From Rhynchopus euleeides (lineage: Eukaryota > Euglenozoa > Diplonemea > Diplonemida > Diplonemidae), in contig OY723308.1 in NCBI GenBank assembly GCA_963210315.1, positions 1,054,001-1,118,000 on the forward strand: 64,000 nt of DNA, written 5' to 3'. How positions within the stretch are numbered: position 1 is the first letter of the stretch; each line of letters begins with the position of its first letter. Both the position numbers and the translations under genes were made by a program. This document shows, piece by piece, positions 31,363 through 40,974 of the stretch. Below the pieces are notes generated by a model that was given only the letters and a program-made list of their open reading frames with translations, was not told the DNA's origin and ran no database searches.

Positions 31363-33044
31363 ACCAAGTCCGAAAATTCGGCACTTTCTTGGGTACAAAT
31401 TGCGGTCCGAAATTTTCCGATTTTTTGAAAAAAGGCTAATTCTGTAAGGGGGACCTTTTCGATTTTTTTTTTCGGGCACTTTTTCCACAAGGAAATGTCC
31501 GCCCTGTCCGCTACTGTCCACTACCGATTTCAAGGATCCTCCCATGTGGATAGTGTTTATCACCTTGTCGATTCAACCGGTTGAACCGGTCTAAAAAAAA
31601 TCTACGGAGGAGGCGACGATTCTGTCCCTTTTGTTGTTTCCTGAGCCTTGCCTGTATTTTTTCTCTGCTTGATCCGCCCGACGATCAAGCACCGGCCCGT
31701 CCGCTATATGTTTTGGTTGGTTCTATAATTATTCGCCCGCGGTGAGGGGAGGAGGGGCTGGCACAGTTTCTGACACGCACACAGTGTGTCACACGTGAAT
31801 CATTTTTTGGAGTGGTGCAGAACACGCCGAGCGCCTGCTCTTGATGTGATCTACACTGCCACACATCCCTTTGTTGTTGTTATTGCGTCCAAGGTGCTCA
31901 GATCACATAATTCAAGGCAAAAATATGCTCAACATCACTGATTCGTCACAGTCTTCCTGAGCAAGAAGCAAATCTGAAGAGAAGCCAGCGCAGTTACACA
32001 GAAGCGAATGCGCGCCGCTGGACAAAGGGATATCGGATAACATCAGATGCCGATTGGCACTGTCGCAAAGGAGGTTATCGACCTGAAACAAAGCCTTGCC
32101 GCGATGCATCATCCCATGTCATGCCAGGGCTTTTGTAAGAAACCCAATGCCCCGCGTTGGCGCCATCCCTTAGCGCTTGGCTCCAGCAACTGCTTCTGCA
32201 TGCAAACCCGCACCGCTCTTTCTACACCGCCTTTCGCTGAATTGCACTGCTTGCTGATTCCACTGGTTCTTTACCTCAGGCGACCGTGACGATGCTCCGC
32301 CAAAAACACCATCCAATATCCCCGTCCTGCTGAGTTGCTGTTATTTTTTTTGTTTGAGAGATTCTTCCACACTTTATTCAACCCGATCATACACTTTCGT
32401 ATCTTCCCCCCCCCACTGCTGCTGTTCAAAAAGAGAGCGTTTCTTCAGATGCTTGTTGCAAATTAGAGGAGGGGGGGGGGGGGTGTGCGTGCTCTTGAGT
32501 GCATCAGATGCCACTTCTGCAGCGGAGGGGTGCGTGCGTATGGCTGTGCCTGGCAGGAGGGGGGGGGGGGGTGGTCCAGGAGAGGGGTATTGGGCTGCAG
32601 TAATTGTAAATATGGCTAGCCCATGCCGCTGTGTTCCTGACTTCCTCATGTCTCGCAGAGGCTGGCCCTTGCGAATCGACTCTGAAGTGTATTTTTTTGC
32701 GTCTCTGCTGGCCTTGAAGATCTGCACTGACGCGCTATGAGCACGCTTTGTCAACGCCTGCTCGGCGTTTGGCAAAATGTGTGCGGAACTCTGCCTCCAT
32801 TTCCTTTTTGCAATGGCCAACGAACCCAGCTGTTTCTCCCGTTTTTTTATTCTTTCGTGTTCCGCACGACCAGATCCTGCGTGGCCTGGGCATTTGGGAA
32901 TCGTATCAGCCAAGGGAACGCCTTGGCTGATCCCATGCATCGTGATCAGGCCCCAACCCCATGCTGTCGTTTTTCTTCTCGCTAGTTTTCTCTAATGATT
33001 TCGCCTTTCAGCCCACCACCGTATTACTATACTTTCACGGTTAC

Positions 33045-33260
33045 AAGCGGCGAAGCGTTAGCGAAGTCGCGAAGTACCGAAGGAAAGTGTACGAATGAAG
33101 CTTTAGGATTAGCACCTTCATGCCACTTCACAGGGCCTTCTTACCGCCTTGGGACACAAGTGTGCGCTCAACGAAAATGTCGCCCGGATGAGCTGTTTAC
33201 AGTTGGACGGGGTTATTTCCATCTTAGAGGCAAACGTCTGAGGGGAGTTCGTGATGTCAT
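33045..33260 (+). repeat. Dispersed repeat family, copy at 33.0 kb
   Basis: Shares with the 28.9-kb copy GAAGCTTTAGGATTAGCACC, CTTCATGCCACTTCACAGGG and TGTGCGCTCAACGAAAATG. With the 61.8-kb copy it shares GAAGTCGCGAAG, which lies beside the palindrome CTTCGTGACGAAG there. Confidence 0.5.
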
Positions 33261-33991
33261 GTATTTTTTGGCTTTATTCTATCTGATTTCAACCCCGCTT
33301 TCTCTGTGCCGTCACAAAGAATGCGGGTGTTCCTCGTATGCAATGCACACCACAAACGCAAATCGTGCACACATTGACTATGTGCATAGATTGTGCACAT
33401 TCGCAAATGACATGGGCGAAGTGAACTGCCATGGGTTCTTTCAAATCAAAGAACACATGCCAGTGATGACGTACCGATCGTTCCCCGACCGGCTGCACTG
33501 CCTACGGCCTACGTCGGAGGCTGAGAAGCTTGGCTTCATTCCTTCTTCGTATCTTTAGACAGCTAAAACAGCCAAATCGTTCAAAGCCTGCAATCCCTGT
33601 GGGATAGGGCCCGGATACCTGTCGGGAGGATTGGCTGCCAAAATGACAAATCATGCGACCGCCCACCACCCATGTCTCCAACGGCGGGCCCCAAGACAAT
33701 ACAAGAAAGGCGGATCACGTTGCTGGAGGGTGTGGGTGACGAGATTTTTTTCGACAATCATATTCGCCCCCCCTCCCCCTCTCTCACGTTGCGGGAGGGG
33801 GTCAACACAAACAATTCTGAACGAAACCCGCGAAAATCATGAAGTCATGCGCGTTTTTTGTGTGGTTGTGCTGTCAACAGGGTATCAGCGAAAAAAAACG
33901 GAGGGAACATGGTGTGTTGGGGGGGAGGGGGGCGGGTAATGCGTATCAATGGGTGTTGGTTGCTGCCCCCCTCTTCTTCCATCATTCCTTA

Positions 33992-34027
33992 CACACACAC
34001 ACACACACACACACGCGCGCGCGCGCC
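33992..34027. repeat. Alternating CA then CG dinucleotide tract
   Basis: About 24 bases of CA repeats pass directly into about 12 bases of CG repeats, an alternating purine-pyrimidine tract of the kind that can adopt left-handed Z-DNA. Confidence 0.75.
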
Positions 34028-34833
34028 CCTCCCCCACCTCCCCTATCGACGCTCGCCCATTCGCTGACCCAGGATCACCCATCCCCAAACCCATTTGCGG
34101 TTCATTTATGCTCCATTAAACACCTACCTTTAGTTGCTCCTCTTCTCTGTTGAGAATTTCACCACATGCCACACTGCGCAACCAATGCAGATGATGCAAG
34201 TGCCATCCAGGCCAACATGCATGGCAACGGGGCAATCGCCAGCAAAAAAACAAACCAACCCCCCCCCCCCCCCTCCCCCGACTTGTGGCCGCCACCCCCC
34301 CGCCCCACCCTCTTCCCCTTTTCTGCTTCCTCTTTCCCCCTTCATCATTTAATGCCCTGCGACCTTTCTTTCTGAAATTGGATATTTTCTCTCGTGTATT
34401 TCTTTCTCCGCCTCCCCTCCCCCCATTCTTTGGGGTGAGGTATAATCGCCGTCTATTTTTTACCCCCCCCCCCCCCGCACACAATGAATGTGCCGCATCC
34501 AAGCAAGCCCCTTCCCCCACCCCTCCTTCCCTCTCCCCCAAGAACGGCAAGAAATTCTCCGCCGTCGTAATCGTATTTTTGCCACGGCTTGTCTTCCCGC
34601 CTCTCTTTCTCTCCTCTACCGTTATTAAAACAAAAGGGGGCGCCGAAAAACACTGGAGGAGGTTATTATTATTTTTTGCGATAACCTGTCCCAGGCCACG
34701 GTAAATAAAAATGACTGTTGACAGCGCACGTATGGACACGCAACTGTAGGTGCGCACAAAAGAAACGGAACAAATGGGGCTTACATTGATCCGGCCTTGA
34801 GCACAATCACTTTCAGAAGAACCTTGCGGATCT

Positions 34834-34860
34834 CTTGAACGATTTTGAACGATTTTTGGC
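34834..34860 (-). repeat. LINE-1 3' tail of AAATCGTTCA units
   Basis: The minus strand reads AAAAATCGTTCAAAATCGTTCAAGA at the end of the 3' UTR. The same tail closes the copies at 26650-26668 and 61311-61331, so this family ends in a short tandem word rather than poly(A). Confidence 0.7.
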
Positions 34861-35202
34861 CGTGCTCGTCGCGTCCCCCGGTGAGGGGGGACGCTGTTTC
34901 GTGTTCTCCTTGCCGCACGGAGGCATTGCCTTACGTCGCCTCTTCCTCTTTTCCTTTATGGGCGGGTTAGTCTGGCTCAGAGGGCGGGACCGTGCTGATA
35001 TGCACAGTGACGACTCTCCCTTTTTTTGTTGTGCCCGCCTCCTGCCGAGTCGTGGCTGCTGCCTCTCAGACTGGGGGCGGGCGGTCGCCGACGCTGACGC
35101 GCCTGGCGGCCCGTGGAAAGTGACGTGGGTCTGGGGGTGGGGGGGGGGGGGGTGCTGGGGTGTCAGGCCGAAGCCCTTGACCGCTGTTGATTTTTGCAGG
35201 TT

Positions 35203-38200
35203 TCACGAGATCAGGTAGTCCTTCTCGCTGTGCTCCGTCACCCCTGCCTCAGCCAGGTAGCGTAGGGCCCCCTTGCAGTTGTGCAGCAGCAGGTTGTGCA
35301 CGTTTGTGGCTGTGAGGTGGTGTCGGGCTGACGCTGTCGCGGGACAGCCGAAGAATAGGTGCTTCAGCGAGACCCCAGGCGGGGGGCTGTCCGGCGCAAG
35401 CTTCAGGCAGGGTTTGCACGGTGGTTGTGCGCTGCCCGGGACGTCGTGGTCGTACACCAGGCGGTGGTGGTCGGCCCGGAGGCGGCGGATGGTGGTTTCC
35501 CCTAAGCGGGTAAGGCCCTCCATGCGGAGGTCAGGGCGCTGCAGTCGCGTCTCCCCGATTCCTGACCGATACGCGTACACGCTCTCTGTGCGGGGCAACG
35601 TGGTCCCGCTGTATATGTGTCGGCGGAGGGTGACACGGGCCGACGCGAGGCTGATCGGCTCCATCTGGGGCTTGAACGCACCGATCTGCGCCTGCTTGTC
35701 AGCAAGTTCGTTCCCTACCACCCCAACATGCGACGGGATGTAGCGGAGGTGGGTGGTGACATCGTATGTTTGGGCGAGCTTGCGCAGCCTCTGCCAGATG
35801 TCCCATTCGGTGGACCCCCTCGCTCGCTGGGGGCCGCTCAGCAGTGCATTCAGTGCGCTCTGCGAGTCGGTGAGGATGGCGACCGTTTCGCCTTGGGTTA
35901 CCACGGTGCATAGGTGGGCGAGGGATTCTCTGATGGCCACCAGCTCTGCCTGGTAGCTGATGCAACGGAGTCCTGCCGGCCAGGCGAGCTTTTTCTTGAG
36001 GCGGCCCTCCGGCATGCTGTACACCGCTGCGCCCGCGCCGCCCTGTTGCTGCCGCGATGTGGAGTTGGAGACTGACCCGTCGGTGTAGACATGCCAGGCG
36101 CACGTCGGGAGGGCCTGGATGGTCTGCTCTGCCAGGTCCCGGAGGGTGTCTTTCGGGGTGGCGGCCTTCGGGGCGGTGAGCCCCGGCAGCGTCGCCAGGA
36201 TGTGCACTCGTGGCAGCACCAGGTTCCATTCCCAGGGGGGGATGGGGTGTGCTGCATGCAGGGGGGCCAGCAGGGGGGTGCGCCCGTCGACCTTCGAGGA
36301 TTTCACCAGACTCCGTGCCTGATGTAGCCAGCTGCCTCCCGTGTTCCCGGTATTTAGTTGCGCCCGGTATCCTGGGGAGTGGGGCACGCGGCGGAAGCGT
36401 TCGTGGTCTGTGCACACCGCAACCTTGAAGTCGAGGTCGAGGTCTCGTAGGTGTGATTCCCAGAGGAGCTTCGCCGTGCTGGTGTTCTTCATGCAGCCTG
36501 TGATAATCAGGGCTGCGGTGCGGTGGACATCTTGCAGGCGTTTGAGGTTCCTCGCGGTCAGGCCAGGGGTGTAAACGCTTGCGGCGTACATCAGGATGGG
36601 GTAGACATACGTCAGGTAGGCCTGGCGCAGCGTGTCTCCACTTGAGCCCCAGTCGGTGCCTGCCAACATACGCAGTATGCTCAGGCGTCGCATACAGGTG
36701 GTCACGACGTGGTCGACGTGGTCCGACATCGTGTAGCAGGCATCGATGTAAACCCCGAGGTATTTTGCTGTGGAGTCATGCTGGAGGGGGGTGCCGTCTG
36801 GGAGCTCCATGCGCTTGTGCTCGCCCAGTGCTTCAGGCGTCGTTCCCATCAGCGTGTAGCAGCACTTGCTGGGGGAGAGCTGCAGCCCGTGGAGTGGGAC
36901 TTCGGCGGCGAGTGCTGATATGACGCCCTGTGCGGTGCTTAGGGCGTCGGTGTAGGTGTCCCCGACGACGAGTACTGCAATGTCATCTGCGAACACCGCA
37001 GGGTGGACGTCCGGGGAGGCGGTGATGGCTCGAGATACGTCATCCATCACGCAGTTGAAGAGCAGGGGCGAGAGCACTGTTCCTTGTGGGACACCGTTGT
37101 TGAAGTCGTAGTAGTCGCTTCTCACCCCGTGCACCTGTGCGGCGGCCCGGCGGTTGCTGAGGTAGTTGTGCAGCCATCGGGTGAACTTCGGGGGGAAGCC
37201 CTTTCGTCTGACGCTGTTGATGACTGCGAGCTTGCTGACCTTGTCGAAGGCTTTCTCGAGGTCGAAGTACAGGGTGACAGCTGCCTTCCCGGAGGAGAGG
37301 GCGTCCGTCGCTGTTTGGGTGATGTAGGCTAGCTGGTCGGTTGTCGATCTCAGTCGCTGGAATCCCGCTTGGTTCGGGCAGTGCCCCTCGACTTGCGGGT
37401 ATGCGTCGTCAAGCATGAGCTGCTCCATGCGCCTCTTCACCATTTTTTCCAGTACCTTGCATGCTGTGCTGGTGAGCGCAATTGGTCGGTACGAGGATGC
37501 TGCCGTCGCTGGCTTCCCCGGTTTCAGGATCGGGACGATGACTGCTCGCGTCCATGCGTCGGGGAGGATGCCGCTGTTCCACGACAGGTTGAGCACGTGC
37601 AGGAGTCCCTGCCGCGCTTGGGGGCCGAGGTGCATCAGCAGTTCGTTGTTGAGGTCGTCAGGCCCTGGGGATTTTCGCTCCTGCAGTTCGGACAGGGCTG
37701 CGCTCAGCTCCTCTTTGGAGAAGTCGTCTTCGGCAGCTGAGAGCTCGGGGGGTGTCTGGCCATTCGCATGTTGCGGGGTGGGTACCGATTGTGACTGTTG
37801 GTCGTTCCCTTCACTGATCTTGGCGTAGTGGCTGCAGAGGAGGTCCGCCTTAGCTTTGGGGTCGGTCACCGGGACCCCTCCGTCGACAAGCGGGAAGGCG
37901 GCCTGTTGAAGTTTGCGGCCGTCGAGTTCTCGCACAAGCCGGAAGGTGGCGCCGAGGTCGCTGCTGGTGCTCGCAGCCTGGCACCTGGTTTCCCAAGTTG
38001 TGCGTTTTGCTTCGAGGACGGCGTTGGTGGCGTCGGTGGTCAGCTTGTCCAGTTTGTCGTAGTCGTCCTGGGACAGGTGTGTAGTCTGGGCGTGTCTGCG
38101 TGATTCTTCGTTCCGCGCCCGTACCGCGCGTTTCACCTTGCTCGTGAACCACCTCTTGCGGGGGCGTGAGCTACGCTTCGTCGGGATGTGCTTGGCTGCG

Positions 38201-39168
38201 ACCGTTCGCACCAGTCCAAGCCACTTGTGGAAGGACTCCTTCGGGTCACACCACTTCGTCACTTTGCGTGATAGCCGTTCGAGCTCCTCGGTGAAGGCGG
38301 GCCAGTCCGCTGCTGCCCAGTTCCACAGTTGACGGGCCTTGGCTGCCGGGTGTGTCGCAGCTGCTGGCGTTCGTTCAAAAGGGACGGTGTATTGGATGGC
38401 GAAGTGGTCTGATTGCCACTGGTCCAGGGTATTCCAGGTGACCTCCCCCAACTCGTAGTGGGCGAAGACGATGTCCGGCGAGGACTTGGAGTCGCGGCGC
38501 ATGCGTGTGGGGTGGTCGGGGTCGTTGCACAGTGACATGCCGTTGAGGAGGGACCAGTGGTACAGATCAGTTCCCTTGTTGTCACAGCGCGCATGTTTAT
38601 CCCAGGCACGGTTGTGGATGTTGAAGTCGCCAGCTATGACGGACTCCGGCGTGTGTGGTAGCAGGGATGTAGAGAAGTCATCGTGGCGTGGGTCGTTGCT
38701 AGTGCCGACTCCCGAGGGGCGGTACACATTGGTGAACGTGACGGCGCTTTCCGGTCCCGTGACTCGCACTGTGAGGGTCTCTGTTACACTAGCGTCTGGT
38801 GCGGTGGCAATGAGAGTCGCGTGTAGGTCCTCCCGCACTAGCGTTGCGATCCCGCCTCCGGAGGTGAGCGTCCCTTTACAGCGCTTCTGGGTGCGGCGTC
38901 GGAGAAATGTGGAGTAGCCCGGGAACTTGGGGTCTCCCCCCTGTGCTGCTCGGAGCTCTTGCAGATGCACGACGTCGTACCGTTGGGTTGCGAGGTGGTG
39001 CTGTAGTTCCGCTTTTTTCGCCTCGGTGAGACCGTTGCAGTTCCAGGTCAGGCACTTGAGGTGCTGTGCCGGACCAGGGTTCTGCTCGATGTCACCCGCC
39101 CGGAGGAGAAGGTCTCGCTTGGTCTCGAAGATGTGGCGCGGTCGGTTTGGGGATGGCGGGCTTCCCCG
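35203..39168 (-). CDS. LINE-1 ORF2: 2A, APE endonuclease, reverse transcriptase, RNase H
   Basis: 1321 codons from the codon after the ORF1 UGA to TGA at 35203. Residues 25-33 are the 2A peptide. The endonuclease (about 37-265) has WNCNG, LQE, GDFN (180-183), SPDI and SDH. The reverse transcriptase (about 500-760) has YRPIAL, QAGFQ, FDLEKAFD, GVPQGTVLSPLLF and the catalytic FADD (726-729). The RNase H domain (about 1025-1165) has YTDGS, ELVAIRESL, TDSQSA and the HVG...ELAD end. A Cys/His knuckle (CKPC, then H-x4-C) precedes the C-terminus. Together these nick target DNA and copy element RNA by target-primed reverse transcription. A start at the GTG codon at 38970 would lose the endonuclease N-terminus, so expression through ORF1 is more likely. 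Confidence 0.85.
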   Translation of the reverse strand, partial: RGSPPSPNRPRHIFETKRDLLLRAGDIEQNPGPAQHLKCLTWNCNGLTEAKKAELQHHLATQRYDVVHLQELRAAQGGDPKFPGYSTFLRRRTQKRCKGTLTSGGGIATLVREDLHATLIATAPDASVTETLTVRVTGPESAVTFTNVYRPSGVGTSNDPRHDDFSTSLLPHTPESVIAGDFNIHNRAWDKHARCDNKGTDLYHWSLLNGMSLCNDPDHPTRMRRDSKSSPDIVFAHYELGEVTWNTLDQWQSDHFAIQYTVPFERTPAAATHPAAKARQLWNWAAADWPAFTEELERLSRKVTKWCDPKESFHKWLGLVRTVAAKHIPTKRSSRPRKRWFTSKVKRAVRARNEESRRHAQTTHLSQDDYDKLDKLTTDATNAVLEAKRTTWETRCQAASTSSDLGATFRLVRELDGRKLQQAAFPLVDGGVPVTDPKAKADLLCSHYAKISEGNDQQSQSVPTPQHANGQTPPELSAAEDDFSKEELSAALSELQERKSPGPDDLNNELLMHLGPQARQGLLHVLNLSWNSGILPDAWTRAVIVPILKPGKPATAASSYRPIALTSTACKVLEKMVKRRMEQLMLDDAYPQVEGHCPNQAGFQRLRSTTDQLAYITQTATDALSSGKAAVTLYFDLEKAFDKVSKLAVINSVRRKGFPPKFTRWLHNYLSNRRAAAQVHGVRSDYYDFNNGVPQGTVLSPLLFNCVMDDVSRAITASPDVHPAVFADDIAVLVVGDTYTDALSTAQGVISALAAEVPLHGLQLSPSKCCYTLMGTTPEALGEHKRMELPDGTPLQHDSTAKYLGVYIDACYTMSDHVDHVVTTCMRRLSILRMLAGTDWGSSGDTLRQAYLTYVYPILMYAASVYTPGLTARNLKRLQDVHRTAALIITGCMKNTSTAKLLWESHLRDLDLDFKVAVCTDHERFRRVPHSPGYRAQLNTGNTGGSWLHQARSLVKSSKVDGRTPLLAPLHAAHPIPPWEWNLVLPRVHILATLPGLTAPKAATPKDTLRDLAEQTIQALPTCAWHVYTDGSVSNSTSRQQQGGAGAAVYSMPEGRLKKKLAWPAGLRCISYQAELVAIRESLAHLCTVVTQGETVAILTDSQSALNALLSGPQRARGSTEWDIWQRLRKLAQTYDVTTHLRYIPSHVGVVGNELADKQAQIGAFKPQMEPISLASARVTLRRHIYSGTTLPRTESVYAYRSGIGETRLQRPDLRMEGLTRLGETTIRRLRADHHRLVYDHDVPGSAQPPCKPCLKLAPDSPPPGVSLKHLFFGCPATASARHHLTATNVHNLLLHNCKGALRYLAEAGVTEHSEKDYLIS
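39070..39096 (-). other. 2A ribosome-skipping peptide, GDIEQNPGP
   Basis: Codons 25-33 after the ORF1 stop read GDIEQNPGP, preceded by DLLLRA. This matches the 2A consensus D-(V/I)-E-x-N-P-G-P with the usual upstream Leu-rich residues. 2A sequences separate upstream and downstream proteins at the final Gly-Pro during translation and are known in some LINEs (such as trypanosome L1Tc). It would release ORF2 starting with Pro, four residues before the endonuclease LKCLTWNCNG. Confidence 0.9.
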
Positions 39169-39171
39169 TCA
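39148..39171 (-). promoter_or_regulatory. Putative UGA-CGG stop-codon readthrough site
   Basis: ORF1 ends AAC UGA CGG GGA AGC CCG CCA UCC CC. UGA followed by CGG is a known leaky context (type II readthrough of several plant and animal viruses), usually with a 3' RNA structure. Here GGGGA can pair with UCCCC, or CGGG with CCCG, immediately downstream. ORF2 is in the same frame and has no ATG between this stop and its conserved endonuclease start. Confidence 0.55.
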
Positions 39172-40935
39172 GTTGAAGAGGGGCTCTTCACACAGGCGTT
39201 TCTGCACCGGCTCCGCCGGGGCCATGTGCTTCGTGCGGAGGGTTGTAGTCCGAGTCGGGGTGAGTGTCCGGCTTTTCTTCTTAGGAGTCAGCCCCGTGCG
39301 TGTCCGGGGCTTCGGGGAGGCGGACTTCGGGGGTGGGCCCTTGGTCCCCCGGTCTGGGGTGGTGGAGGCCGGGTCGGCCTTTCGAGGAAGGGGGTTGGAG
39401 CCCGGCTTGGTCTGCTTCTTCGGCTTAGATTGCGGCTTCGTTGCCGCCTCCAGGTGCTGCAGGCGAGCCTGCATCGCTCGCAGGGCGGCCGTGAACTGGC
39501 TCTCCTGGTTCACGGCCCGCTCCTCTGCCGCGGTGGCCCGCCGCTCTGCCTCGGCGGCACGCCGCTCTGCCTGCTCGAGGAGGGCTTGCACCCTGGCGAG
39601 GTTGGCGGTGGCGGTGGCTGCTGCGGCGGCGGTGGCGGCGGCGGCGGGGTCGGTGGTCGTGGTGGCGTGGGGCGTTGGGGCGTTGTCCTTCATCTCAGCG
39701 TCGATTTTGGACTTCTTCTTTTTGCTCTTGTTGCTCTTCGTCTTCTTTGTCGCCTTGTTCGCCAGCTCACTCCCCGGCACTCCCTGCGGCTGCTCCGGGG
39801 CTGCGGGAGGTGGGGTCGGCTTCGGCGGGGGCTTGGTGCGCTTTGCCCTCCGTCGGCGGGGGAAGAGCCCCAGGTCCTCGGGCTCGCGGTACCGCCGCAA
39901 CACCAGGTAGGTGTTGCTGTCGACGCAGTACGCGCCGAGTTTTTGGGGGGCGGTGGGGGCGCGCAGCAGCACTGCTCGCCCGTTCGGTTCCCTGGCTGAC
40001 GCCAGGATGTGGGCCTGCCAGCCTATTTCCTCTAGCAGGTCCCTGGTGCAGCGGGCGGTGTACTGTGTGGGCAGCCCTTCCAGTACATATTTCCCCTGCA
40101 GGGGGGTTGCAGCTTCGTCACCGACGACTGCTGCCGTGGCACAGTGCCCGGCGGTGTTCGGCACTGCGATGCCGAGGCCGCCCTTCACCAGGACGACCCT
40201 TCCGCTCAGCCGGCCCGCCTTCTCCTGTGCCTGCTGGATGGTGGCGTCGAGCGGCAGGCGCACGACTGTGTCGGGGTGTGTGGTGGTGTGGAAATGGGGG
40301 CGGCAGAAGATGTCGCTCTCGCCGCTCGCACGCAGCAGGTCCTTGACCTGTCGACTGTCCACACCCACCTTGAAGCGGCGGGCCCAGGTGGTGCCGGTCA
40401 TCGCGATGACCGCGTCCGGCTCCGCGCCGTGGGCCCGCAGCCAGGTGCGGATGTGTGTGTGTGTGAGGGGGGTGGCTGGCGGTGCTTCCATCACCACCCA
40501 CTCCCGGGTGCCCTTGGGGGCTTTCAGGCCCGGGCTGCTGCTAGCCCCGTAGTGTACGGGGTCACTGTGGAGCTGCAGCAGGTGCCGCCGCAGCCCCCGG
40601 GTCTCGCCGTCGCGCTCGACCAGGAGGGAGAGGACACGGCTGCGCCCCTTCCCCCCCTCCGTCGCCTCGACGGTCAGGATTGCCGCCGGTCCCGGCGGCG
40701 GGTGCTCCCTGCACCTCGCGATCAGGCGCTGTGCGTCGCCTTTGGCGCACAGCATAATGCCGCCCTTGGCGGCCAGCTCGTCTGTTGAGTGCCTGACGTC
40801 GGCACTCCACTCCTTCTCCCGCAACACCCATCGCTGCTTCCTCCCTGCAGCTTCGCTCGGCGCCGGCTTAGCCGACGCCTCCCCAGGGAACCCCGTCGTG
40901 GAGGGGTGCAGGGGGACAGAGGCAGCGTGGGACAT
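39169..40935 (-). CDS. LINE-1 ORF1, putative RNA-binding/chaperone protein
   Basis: 588 codons from ATG 40935, the first ATG after the 5S sequence, about 40 bases downstream of it. The N-terminal 370 residues are globular with no certain family. Basic clusters follow (PRRRRAKRTK, KKTKSNKSKKKKSK), then an Ala-rich segment, a coiled coil at about 455-505 (QALLEQAERRAAEAERRATA and on), and a Pro/Lys/Thr-rich basic tail. ORF1 proteins of LINEs bind element RNA and form multimers through coiled coils, which fits this layout. No CCHC knuckle is visible. It ends CEEPLFN then UGA; the next codon is CGG and the frame stays open into ORF2. Confidence 0.75.
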   Translation of the reverse strand: MSHAASVPLHPSTTGFPGEASAKPAPSEAAGRKQRWVLREKEWSADVRHSTDELAAKGGIMLCAKGDAQRLIARCREHPPPGPAAILTVEATEGGKGRSRVLSLLVERDGETRGLRRHLLQLHSDPVHYGASSSPGLKAPKGTREWVVMEAPPATPLTHTHIRTWLRAHGAEPDAVIAMTGTTWARRFKVGVDSRQVKDLLRASGESDIFCRPHFHTTTHPDTVVRLPLDATIQQAQEKAGRLSGRVVLVKGGLGIAVPNTAGHCATAAVVGDEAATPLQGKYVLEGLPTQYTARCTRDLLEEIGWQAHILASAREPNGRAVLLRAPTAPQKLGAYCVDSNTYLVLRRYREPEDLGLFPRRRRAKRTKPPPKPTPPPAAPEQPQGVPGSELANKATKKTKSNKSKKKKSKIDAEMKDNAPTPHATTTTDPAAAATAAAAATATANLARVQALLEQAERRAAEAERRATAAEERAVNQESQFTAALRAMQARLQHLEAATKPQSKPKKQTKPGSNPLPRKADPASTTPDRGTKGPPPKSASPKPRTRTGLTPKKKSRTLTPTRTTTLRTKHMAPAEPVQKRLCEEPLFN

Positions 40936-40974
40936 TGTGTGTGTGATGTGTCAGTTGTGTTCCCCTTTTTTTTT

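Larger units (their letters stand above)
29996..31542 (-). mobile_element. GGAGGAT element, copy C
   Basis: Inverted relative to A and B, flanked by CAT (29993-29995 and 31543-31545), a clean 3-bp duplication. In its own order it has the GGACATGTCC array (30080-30330), the two 118-bp modules, and the LINE 3' fossil (about 31048-31362, coding on plus). It lacks the TA miniature element (empty site at about 31035) and has an extra 89-bp insert at 30577-30665. Confidence 0.75.
31546..34833. other. Spacer without a recognised gene
   Basis: Contains G/C runs (32470-32483, 32562-32573, 34260-34275), an alternating CA/CG tract (33992-34027) and a dispersed-repeat copy (33045-33260). The longest plus ORF here (32995-33558, 187 codons) overlaps that repeat and shows no domain. 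Confidence 0.4.

Noticed and set aside
32995-33558. 187-codon ORF as a host gene
   Set aside because: It runs through a copy of the dispersed repeat, has no domain and no supporting context.
35203-38970. GTG at 38970 as the start of LINE-1 ORF2
   Set aside because: It would delete the WNCNG strand and part of the endonuclease, which are conserved upstream in the same open frame together with the 2A peptide.
39169-39171. UGA read as a sense codon by a variant genetic code
   Set aside because: UGA ends the recombinase, PH-protein, SH3b/zinc-finger and LINE-1 ORF2 frames here at plausible C-termini, so it is a stop in this genome.
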